From positions 1-21,376 of the forward strand of contig JAIFLS010000123.1 of NCBI GenBank assembly GCA_020048935.1: DNA of 21,376 nucleotides, written 5' to 3'. Numbering within the stretch: position 1 is the first letter of the stretch; the number at the start of each line of letters is the position of its first letter. Under the pieces are notes generated by a model. The model saw nothing but the letters and a program-made list of their open reading frames with translations. It did no database searches and was not told where the DNA came from. Origin of the DNA: a bacterium. Lineage in GTDB: Bacteria; Verrucomicrobiota; Kiritimatiellia; UBA8416. Shown piece by piece: positions 15,269 to 21,376 of this stretch. A program made the position numbers and the translations under genes.

Positions 15269-16618
15269 ATGTTCAAACGATTCATATTGGTCATGTTGCT
15301 CGGCGGGGCTTGCCTGCCGTCCGGTGCCTCCCCGCTGCACCAGGCGGTCAGTGCCCGGGATATCGCAACTCTCGAAGAGCTGCTGGAATCCCATGTCGGC
15401 AGCGCCCTCGATGCCGTGATCGGCAATGGTGTCACCCCGTTGCACCTGGCCGCCGCCACGGATCAGGCCGATATCGCCGCCCTGCTGATCTCGCGCGGGG
15501 CCGATACCGGCGTGACCAACAGTCTCGGATTCACCCCGCTGCACTGGGCTGCCAGCCGCAATGGTGTCGAGGCCATGCGCGTAATCATCAAGGGCGGAGC
15601 GGATATCAACGCCAAGGCACGCAACAACATCACACCCTTGCACTGGGCGGCCACCAAGAACGCCGCCGCCGCTGTGACGCTCCTGGTCGAGGCCGGGGCC
15701 GACATCTCCGCCACCACCGCCATGGGCTATACCCCCCTGCATCTGGCGCTCAGGAACAACCCCTACTGCGATTCCGCCGTGCTGCTCGCCCAGGCCCGCG
15801 CAAACCAGGAGGATGCCGCTGGAATCCTGCCCAGGAACTCCGCCGCAACCGGGGTATCCGATCCCGCCGCCCCGGAGAAAACCGCACCCGGAGCACTGCC
15901 GGACGCCCCGGAACCCGCGATGGACCCCGTCACCCCCGGCATGTTCCTCAGCATTCCTATCGGCCTCGGCGATGCCCTGAGCTTTGTCTGGATGCCGCAA
16001 ACCAAGGTCTGGTTCGGTAAACACGAGATCAGCAACAACCGCTTCCGTCGCTTCGACCCGCTGCATTCCAGCCGCCGCATCGAGGGGATCACACTTGACG
16101 ACCCCGAACAGCCCGCCGTCTACGTAAGCTGGAACGACGCCATGGCCTTCTGCGCCTGGCTGACGACCAACTTTACCGACCGTATACCGGCCGGCTACGT
16201 TTTCCGCCTGCCGACCGAGGCCGAATGGATGATTGCCGCCGGCGCTGGCGCGATCCGCACCTACCCCTGGGGCAACGAATGGCCGCCGACCTACGGCAAC
16301 TTCTCCGACCAGACCGCACGAGGCAGTTTCTCCCAGTGGCGCGGCATTGAGGGCTACAACGACGGCTATGCCGCCACCGCGCCGATCGAGGCCGCCGGCA
16401 TGAACGAACTGGGCATCTTCGGAATGGCCGGCAATGTCTGGGAGTGGACACTCGACTGGCTCGATGACGCCAAGCCGGAATACAAGATCCGCAAGGGCGG
16501 ATCCTGGGATTTCGACGGACAGGAAAGCCTGCGCATCAACGCCCGCGGACTCGATCGTCCGGACGCCCGCTGCGACGCCATCGGTTTCCGCCTCGTCGTC
16601 GCCCCGGCAAAGGATTAG
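15269..16618 (+). CDS. Exported ankyrin-repeat protein fused to a SUMF/FGE-like domain
   Basis: The 449-residue protein has a signal peptide (1-20, cleavage near GAS), four to five ankyrin repeats (about 21-175, with TPLHLAAA, TPLHWAAS, TPLHWAAT, TPLHLAL), a Pro/Ala-rich linker (about 180-225) and a formylglycine-generating-enzyme (SUMF1) type domain (about 240-446). The last shows EISNNRF, PAVYVSWNDAMAFCAWL, RLPTEAEWMIAAG, YPWGN, GMAGNVWEWT and RKGGSWDF. The two catalytic cysteines of true FGE, normally after the GGS motif, are absent here (GGSWDFDGQESLRINARG), so oxidase activity is unlikely and a structural or binding role is more plausible. The start at 15269 is set by the signal peptide; no clear ribosome site is seen. 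Confidence 0.87.
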   Translation: MFKRFILVMLLGGACLPSGASPLHQAVSARDIATLEELLESHVGSALDAVIGNGVTPLHLAAATDQADIAALLISRGADTGVTNSLGFTPLHWAASRNGVEAMRVIIKGGADINAKARNNITPLHWAATKNAAAAVTLLVEAGADISATTAMGYTPLHLALRNNPYCDSAVLLAQARANQEDAAGILPRNSAATGVSDPAAPEKTAPGALPDAPEPAMDPVTPGMFLSIPIGLGDALSFVWMPQTKVWFGKHEISNNRFRRFDPLHSSRRIEGITLDDPEQPAVYVSWNDAMAFCAWLTTNFTDRIPAGYVFRLPTEAEWMIAAGAGAIRTYPWGNEWPPTYGNFSDQTARGSFSQWRGIEGYNDGYAATAPIEAAGMNELGIFGMAGNVWEWTLDWLDDAKPEYKIRKGGSWDFDGQESLRINARGLDRPDARCDAIGFRLVVAPAKD

Positions 16619-16622
16619 CCCC

Positions 16623-18272
16623 ATGCTGAACATCACGATCAATGGCGACGCACCGGCCTCGGCCCCTGATGGCACCCGCGTGCTGGATCTGGCCCCGCCT
16701 TCCCCGGACGGCCAGACGCCCTGGGTGGCGGCGCTGGTCAATAACGACCTCGTCTCGCTCACCTACCCTCTGAGCGTCAACAGCGACATCCGCTACATCA
16801 CCGCCGCCAGCCCGCACGGCTGGCGAGTCTACCGCTGGTCGGTCTGCTACCTGCTGGCCAAGGCCGTAAAGGACGTGGCACCGCAGGCGGCATTCACGAT
16901 CGAGCACGCCATCGGCCCCGGCCTCTATTGCACGTTCAACGGGGGCCAGGCCCTGACCCCGCCGATCCTGGCGGACATCCGGCGGCGCATGCTGGATCTG
17001 ATCGGGCGCGACCTGCCGATCGAACGGCGCAAGGTCTCCTTCCTGGATGCCGTGCAGATCTTCGAGCAATGCGGGATGGAGGAAAAGCTGCACCTGCTGC
17101 AATACCGCAACCCGCCCCGCGTCGTGATCCACTGGTGCGACGGCTTCTGCGACCTGGCCCACGGCCCGCTGACCCCATCGACCGGCACCCTGGGGCATTT
17201 CGATCTGATCCCCTACCCGCCCGGTTTCATCATACAGCTCCCGACAGTGGATGCACCGGCAACCGTGCCGCCCTTCCAGGACCAGCCCCACCTCTTCCAG
17301 ATCTTCCGCGAACACAAGGACTGGGGACGCATTCTGGGGGTCACCACCGCCGGACGCCTCAACCGCATCACCTACACGGGGGAAGTCGAGCGCTTCATCC
17401 ATACCGCCGAGGCCCTGCACGAGAAGAAACTCGGCAGGATCGCTGACCAGATCACCGACCGCCAGTCCCCCATCCGCATCATCCTTATTGCCGGCCCGTC
17501 GTCTGCCGGCAAGACCACCTTCGCCAAACGCCTTTCCACCCACCTGTGCGTGAACGGGCTTCAGCCCGTCACCATCGCCACGGACGACTACTTCGTCGGC
17601 GAGGCCATGAACCCGATCGGCGAGGATGGCAAGCCCGACTACGAGCACATCGAGGCTGTGGATATCGAGGCGTTCAACCGGGATCTGCGGGCCCTCGTCG
17701 AAGGCCGCCCTGTCCCGGTCCGGCGATTCAGTTTCGAAAGACACGTACCGGAAATCACGAAAGAGATCCTGACGCTGGCTGCCGGCCAGGTCCTGATCAT
17801 AGAGGGTATCCACGGGCTCAACCCCCGCCTGACCGCCATGATCCCCGCCTCGCAGAAGTTCCGCATCTACGTCAATGCCCTGACGCAGCTCAACGTCGAC
17901 AGCCACAACCGCATATCCACGACCGACAACCGGCTCATCCGCCGCATGGTCCGCGACCACCAGTTCCGCGGCCACAGCCCGCTGCGGACTCTCTCCATGT
18001 GGCCGATGGTCCGACGCGGCGAGGAACGCTGGATCTTCCCGTTCCAGCAGGAGGCCGATGCCACCTTCAACTCCGCGCTCGACTACGAGCTGGCCGTGCT
18101 GAAACCCTTCGTCGAACCCCTGCTGATGCAGGTCAAGCCCGACCAGCCCGAGTACGCCGAGTCACGCCGGCTCTCGGAGTTCCTGCTCAATTTCATCCCC
18201 GTGCAGGAAGACCTGGTCCCCCGCAACTCCATCCTGCGCGAGTACATCGGCGGCAGCATGCTGCATTACTAA
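16623..18272 (+). CDS. TGS/ThrRS-like N-terminus fused to uridine kinase-like nucleoside kinase
   Basis: Cytoplasmic phosphoribulokinase/uridine-kinase family protein of 549 residues. Residues about 1-65 resemble a TGS domain, residues about 65-250 resemble the second additional domain of threonyl-tRNA synthetase, and the C-terminal half is a P-loop kinase with Walker A AGPSSAGKTT (290-299), then ATDDYF and VLIIEGIHGLN. This fusion is a recognised family usually annotated as nucleoside kinase; the physiological substrate is not certain from sequence. The ATG at 16623 lies 4 bp after the ankyrin/SUMF stop, so the two are probably co-transcribed. An earlier in-frame ATG at 16434 lies inside the upstream gene and is rejected. 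Confidence 0.88.
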   Translation: MLNITINGDAPASAPDGTRVLDLAPPSPDGQTPWVAALVNNDLVSLTYPLSVNSDIRYITAASPHGWRVYRWSVCYLLAKAVKDVAPQAAFTIEHAIGPGLYCTFNGGQALTPPILADIRRRMLDLIGRDLPIERRKVSFLDAVQIFEQCGMEEKLHLLQYRNPPRVVIHWCDGFCDLAHGPLTPSTGTLGHFDLIPYPPGFIIQLPTVDAPATVPPFQDQPHLFQIFREHKDWGRILGVTTAGRLNRITYTGEVERFIHTAEALHEKKLGRIADQITDRQSPIRIILIAGPSSAGKTTFAKRLSTHLCVNGLQPVTIATDDYFVGEAMNPIGEDGKPDYEHIEAVDIEAFNRDLRALVEGRPVPVRRFSFERHVPEITKEILTLAAGQVLIIEGIHGLNPRLTAMIPASQKFRIYVNALTQLNVDSHNRISTTDNRLIRRMVRDHQFRGHSPLRTLSMWPMVRRGEERWIFPFQQEADATFNSALDYELAVLKPFVEPLLMQVKPDQPEYAESRRLSEFLLNFIPVQEDLVPRNSILREYIGGSMLHY

Positions 18273-18306
18273 TCATACAGCCACCAACGGTTTCATCATC
18301 CGACCG

Positions 18307-20175
18307 ATGCGCAATCCAGCGAATATCACCATGACGACACTCACCATGACACACGCGGTTGTCGTCCGCATGCACCGCCTCTACCGTTTCATGGCAGCGA
18401 GCCCTTTCGCGCCCGCCGCCATCGCGATCGGCGCGGCCCTGCTGGCCTATGGCGGCATCACCCGGTGCGGCTTCATCGGCCTGGACGATGACCTCTACGT
18501 GTACGAGAACCTGGTCGTCTGCCAGGGGCTCACCTGGCAGGGTATCCGCTGGGCGTTCACCGCCTTTTTCGCCTCGACCTGGCAGCCACTGGTCTGGCTT
18601 AGCTACATGGCTGATATCACGATCCATGGCGTGGATCCCGCCGCCCTGCACCGTACCAACCTGCTGCTGCACCTCGTCAATATCGTGCTCGTCTACACCT
18701 GCCTGCGGAAACTGACCGGACGCGCGCGCCCGGCCTTCCTGGCCACGCTTCTTTTCGCCGTGCATCCTGTCCATGTCGAATCCGTCGCCTGGATCGCCGG
18801 GCGCAAGGACCTGCTGAGCACCCCGTTCTGGTGGATCGCCATCCTGGCCTACACCGCCTACGTGCGCACCCCCTCGCGCGGCCGCTACGCCATGGTGATC
18901 GCCGCGATGCTACTGGGACTGATGGCCAAACCCATGCTGATGACTCTGCCGGCAGTCCTGCTGCTGCTGGACATCTGGCCACTGCGGCGGGTGTCGCTCT
19001 CCAGCCCGGATGGCTGGAAGCCCGTGCTGCGCGAGAAGTGGCCGCTGCTGCTGGCGGCGCTGCTCTCGCTGGCCGTGACGCTCCACGTCCAGTCGGCGGG
19101 CGGCTCGATCCTCGATGTCGAGACCATCTCGCTGTGGGGGCGCTTCAGCAACGCCGCCGTCAGCATCTGGCGCTATGCGGGCAAGCTGCTCTGGCCGTTC
19201 CGGCTGGCCATCCTCTACCCCCACCCCGGCGGATGGTCGCTGGCCGCCACGCTGGCCGCGCTGGCAGGCCTGGCCGGTGTGCTCGCCGCCGCCTGGCGGT
19301 GGCGCGACCGGCAGCCCGGATTGTTCGTCGCCCTGGCGGCATTCCTGGTCACGCTCCTCCCCGTGCTGGGCCTGGTCCAGTTCGGCTGGCACGCCATGGC
19401 CGACCGTTTCCTGTACATACCCGCCACCGCCCTCTACGCCGCCGCCGCCCTGGCGATCGACGCCGCCTGGCGCGCCGCGCCACGCTGGCGCCCCCCGCTG
19501 GCCGTGGCCATCACCGGTTTGACACTCGCACTGATTGCCCGCACCCACGATCAGACAACCCTCTGGCGCGACAGCCTCTCGCTGTTCTCCCATGCCGTCA
19601 AGGTGACCGAGGACAACTGGATGATGCATAACGGCGTCGGGGCCGCGCTCAGCCGGGAGGGGCGCAACGACGAGGCATCCCCGCATTTCGAGGCATCCAT
19701 CCGGCTGAAACCGGACCGACCCAAGGCATACTTCAACCTCGGGCATGTCCGCTTCATGCAGGGGCGCTGGGCGGAGGCGGCTGTCTGCTTCCAGCACAGC
19801 ATTGAGCTGCTGCCCACCGACAAGGCCTACTTCAACCTCGCCGCCGCCCAGGCACGCAACGGCAAACTCGCGGAGGCGGAAGCCACCTATCGACTCCTGC
19901 TGGAACGAACGCCGCTGCACGTCCCCGCCATGATCGCGATCGCGGATCTCTGCCGGGCAACCGGACGCCATGAGCTGGCGGCGGTGATATACAAGCAGGC
20001 GCTGGCCCTGGATGCCGGCAACAGCCGCGCACAGACCGGTCTCGGCATCGCCCTGCTCGACAGCGGCAATCCGGTCGAGGCGCTCAAGCAACTTGTCATC
20101 GTCCTGAAAAAAGACCCGGCCAATTCCGAGGCCCGCCAGGCGGTCCAGCGCGCCATGTCCCCGGGCGTTCAGTGA
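18307..20175 (+). CDS. TMTC-like multi-pass membrane protein with C-terminal TPR repeats
   Basis: The 622-residue protein has about 9-11 membrane helices in the first 410 residues and TPR repeats (about 435-615, including PDRPKAYFNLGHVRFMQG and AQTGLGIALLDSGN). The membrane part has the GT-C glycosyltransferase look of TMTC/DUF1736-type proteins: F-I-G-L-D-D-D in the first periplasmic loop (57-62), TWQPLVWLSYMAD, HRTNLLLHLVNIVL, and HPVHVESVAWIAGRKDLLST. Such proteins are thought to transfer sugars from lipid carriers to exported proteins; the acceptor here is unknown. The start is uncertain: ATGs at 18307, 18331, 18343, 18370 and 18391 are all in frame and none has a strong ribosome site. 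Confidence 0.85.
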   Translation: MRNPANITMTTLTMTHAVVVRMHRLYRFMAASPFAPAAIAIGAALLAYGGITRCGFIGLDDDLYVYENLVVCQGLTWQGIRWAFTAFFASTWQPLVWLSYMADITIHGVDPAALHRTNLLLHLVNIVLVYTCLRKLTGRARPAFLATLLFAVHPVHVESVAWIAGRKDLLSTPFWWIAILAYTAYVRTPSRGRYAMVIAAMLLGLMAKPMLMTLPAVLLLLDIWPLRRVSLSSPDGWKPVLREKWPLLLAALLSLAVTLHVQSAGGSILDVETISLWGRFSNAAVSIWRYAGKLLWPFRLAILYPHPGGWSLAATLAALAGLAGVLAAAWRWRDRQPGLFVALAAFLVTLLPVLGLVQFGWHAMADRFLYIPATALYAAAALAIDAAWRAAPRWRPPLAVAITGLTLALIARTHDQTTLWRDSLSLFSHAVKVTEDNWMMHNGVGAALSREGRNDEASPHFEASIRLKPDRPKAYFNLGHVRFMQGRWAEAAVCFQHSIELLPTDKAYFNLAAAQARNGKLAEAEATYRLLLERTPLHVPAMIAIADLCRATGRHELAAVIYKQALALDAGNSRAQTGLGIALLDSGNPVEALKQLVIVLKKDPANSEARQAVQRAMSPGVQ

Positions 20176-20184
20176 ACGCTTGCC

Positions 20185-20298
20185 TATAACTTCAATTCTT
20201 CTCATCGCCCAACAACCAACATCCAACACTCAACAATCCAAGGCATGGCCCCCAGACTTGGACGTTGGATGTTGGGCGTCGGTTGTTGGATGTTCAAT
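20185..20298. repeat. GTTGG-type palindromic dispersed repeat, copy B
   Basis: The same element as at 2694-2784 and in the same orientation: TATAACTTCAA, then CGCCCAACAACCAACATCC, central AATCCAAGG, and after CTTGG the complementary GTTGGATGTTGGGCG run. It folds into a long imperfect hairpin 9 bp after the TMTC-like stop. Short open frames across it are by-products of the repeat. The 20299-20377 remainder shows nothing recognisable. Confidence 0.85.
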
Positions 20299-20377
20299 CT
20301 TATCCCCAAATTTTCCCCAACCCATGCCCCCGTACCCCCTGCGATTATTACGATATTTTTCGATTTAGAGACATGTC

Positions 20378-20665
20378 AGCGGCACCGAGAAGATCATTTT
20401 CTGTTTCATCGTCATGGGCCTCTGCATCCTTCTGCTGCCGTCGGCAACACCGCGGATGGGTACGCTGATGTTCGGCAACCTGCTAAAGGAATCCGGCGTC
20501 TCGGCCGTACCGATGGCTGCCCGCGTGGCGAACAAGGTCGGACAGGAAGAGGATCCGCACAACTACTTGCTGATGCATGCCATGGGGCCCAACGTGTCGG
20601 GCGTGATCGGATCCGCCGTGGCCGCCGGCGTCCTGCTGGAACTCTGCAAGATGTTCGCGAGTTGA
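20378..20665 (+). pseudogene. oadB: Remnant of Na+-translocating (oxaloacetate) decarboxylase beta subunit
   Basis: One frame translates as SGTEKIIFCFIVMGLCILLLPSA-type sequence, then LMFGNLLKESG, then VSAVPMAARVANKVG and LLMHAMGPNVSGVIGSAVAAGVLL, ending at TGA 20665. The two halves match OadB-family signatures that are normally about 100 residues apart, so the middle is deleted in frame near 20497. The N-terminal part of the gene (several hundred residues) is also missing: the frame is closed by TAG at 20366-20368, next to the palindromic repeat. An internal ATG at 20414 would allow an 83-residue product, but half of the ion channel is gone. Intact OadB is about 375-430 residues. Seen directly: the motifs and the junction; recalled: the family spacing. 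Confidence 0.82.
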
Positions 20666-20666
20666 T

Positions 20667-21350
20667 CTAGCGTCCGACCGGCACCAGACGCATGCGGCGG
20701 AATACCAGCAGGCCCACGCCGAAGGCGGCAGCCAGCATGAGTATTTCCGCCGGCTCCGGCACCATCAGGGAAAAATCGTCGATGCCGTAGTTGTCGGCAC
20801 CGGAGGTCGTATTGCGATCAATATAGACACCGATCCAGTCGATCGAGGATAGATCCGCCAGATACTCGCTCGGATCGCCAAGCCCGATATCCCATGCACT
20901 GTCGTCACCCAACGATCCCGTCCGTAGCGTCTGCCAGGAATTAAGCCCACCAGACGGTGTTACCGTTTGTCCCCAGATGTTGGTGCTACCCCCGCCCGCC
21001 CCCCAGCGGACCTGTACCGAATCCGCCTGAGTATCCGCCCAGAAATCGAACTCGATCCAGAACTCCGAACTCCAAGTGCCCGCAAACAAGTTCGACGCGC
21101 TCCCGTAAACCAATATATCCGGCGGCACCGTGTTTGTGAACGCGACTTCCAACCAAGGATCGGAATTGGTAGCAATAACGCTTACATCCACATTGACATT
21201 AGTGCCAACCCACGCCGTCCCCGGCAGCGGATCCCAGTCGATTATGCCAACGGTCGTGCTGGCAAACGACACTGCGGCACCCATAATCAGTGCCGCCAGC
21301 ACCATGACAACCGCCCTGCCCGACATCGTTTTCCGTACGAAACGCATCAT
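20667..21350 (-). CDS. PEP-CTERM sorting-domain exported protein
   Basis: The 227-residue protein has a signal peptide (1-31, VSFAS) and a mature beta-rich, Thr/Ser/Trp-rich domain (about 32-195). It closes with a PEP-CTERM tail (197-227): the VPEP motif, a hydrophobic helix (ILMLAAAFGVGLLVF) and a basic cluster (RRMRLVPVGR). Such proteins are processed by exosortase (EpsH/XrtA-type) and often linked to extracellular polysaccharide; the exosortase is not in the window. The start has GGAG and AGGA just upstream. The stop lies one base from the convergent OadB remnant. Function of the mature domain unknown. Confidence 0.88.
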   Translation of the reverse strand: MMRFVRKTMSGRAVVMVLAALIMGAAVSFASTTVGIIDWDPLPGTAWVGTNVNVDVSVIATNSDPWLEVAFTNTVPPDILVYGSASNLFAGTWSSEFWIEFDFWADTQADSVQVRWGAGGGSTNIWGQTVTPSGGLNSWQTLRTGSLGDDSAWDIGLGDPSEYLADLSSIDWIGVYIDRNTTSGADNYGIDDFSLMVPEPAEILMLAAAFGVGLLVFRRMRLVPVGR

Positions 21351-21376
21351 AGGAATCCTGCTCCATCCTTGAACAA

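Noticed and set aside
15248..16762. Long minus-strand open frame (504 codons) opposite the ankyrin/SUMF gene
   Set aside because: It is the antisense shadow of a high-GC gene with clear domains; no recognisable motif and a Gly/Arg/Val-biased composition.
16536..17975. Long minus-strand open frame (479 codons) opposite the nucleoside kinase
   Set aside because: Antisense shadow; the plus strand has Walker A and ThrRS-like motifs.
18910..20229. Long minus-strand open frame (439 codons) opposite the TMTC-like gene
   Set aside because: Antisense shadow that also starts inside the palindromic repeat.
20245..20670. Plus-strand frames starting in repeat copy B (LDVGC/MLGVGC-type peptides)
   Set aside because: They translate the GTTGG repeat and then cross the OadB remnant in the wrong frame.

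Overview
The window looks like chromosomal DNA of a high-GC, Gram-negative bacterium of the PVC superphylum, with Kiritimatiellota or Verrucomicrobiota the best guess. The evidence is a PEP-CTERM protein, a PilQ-type secretin, a TMTC-like TPR membrane protein, and several families of AT-richer palindromic or tandem repeats between genes. The affiliation is an inference from gene content and repeat style; no rRNA marker is present and no tRNA was recognised.

Layout. Positions 1-5824 hold five minus-strand genes: a partial lipoprotein-like protein built on a recurring 'hhPLhW' motif, a polysaccharide-deacetylase-like protein, NAD kinase, a TlyA-type rRNA 2'-O-methyltransferase and a KamA/EpmB-type radical SAM aminomutase. 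The gaps hold four different simple or palindromic repeat families, and a fifth, a 7-bp tandem repeat, sits in frame inside the deacetylase-like gene. Positions 6085-12639 form one tightly packed plus-strand operon, pilM-pilN-pilO-pilP-pilQ, followed 14 bp later by a membrane protein with the architecture of a hybrid histidine kinase (PAS, HisKA, ATPase, receiver) but without the key catalytic residues. A candidate sigma70 promoter lies at 5912-5940.

Positions 12589-15169 hold a minus-strand protein of unknown function with a C-x2-C-x8-C-H cluster, a small XRE regulator with a near-ideal palindrome over its putative -10 box, a secreted charged coiled-coil protein that shares a strong hairpin terminator with the regulator, and a NusG/RfaH-like factor. 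Positions 15269-20175 run on the plus strand: an exported ankyrin-repeat/SUMF fusion, a TGS/ThrRS-like uridine-kinase-family protein 4 bp later, and the TMTC-like membrane TPR protein. A second copy of the GTTGG-type palindromic repeat follows. Next comes a decayed OadB fragment (Na+-translocating decarboxylase beta subunit) with an internal deletion, and finally a minus-strand PEP-CTERM protein.

Functionally, the pil cluster supplies the inner-membrane alignment complex and outer-membrane secretin of a type IV pilus or related machine. The ATPases, platform protein and pilins are not in the window. The pseudokinase at the operon end is the best candidate for an undescribed component. The other genes are housekeeping (NAD kinase, TlyA, nucleoside kinase), regulation (XRE, NusG-like) or envelope proteins of unknown role.
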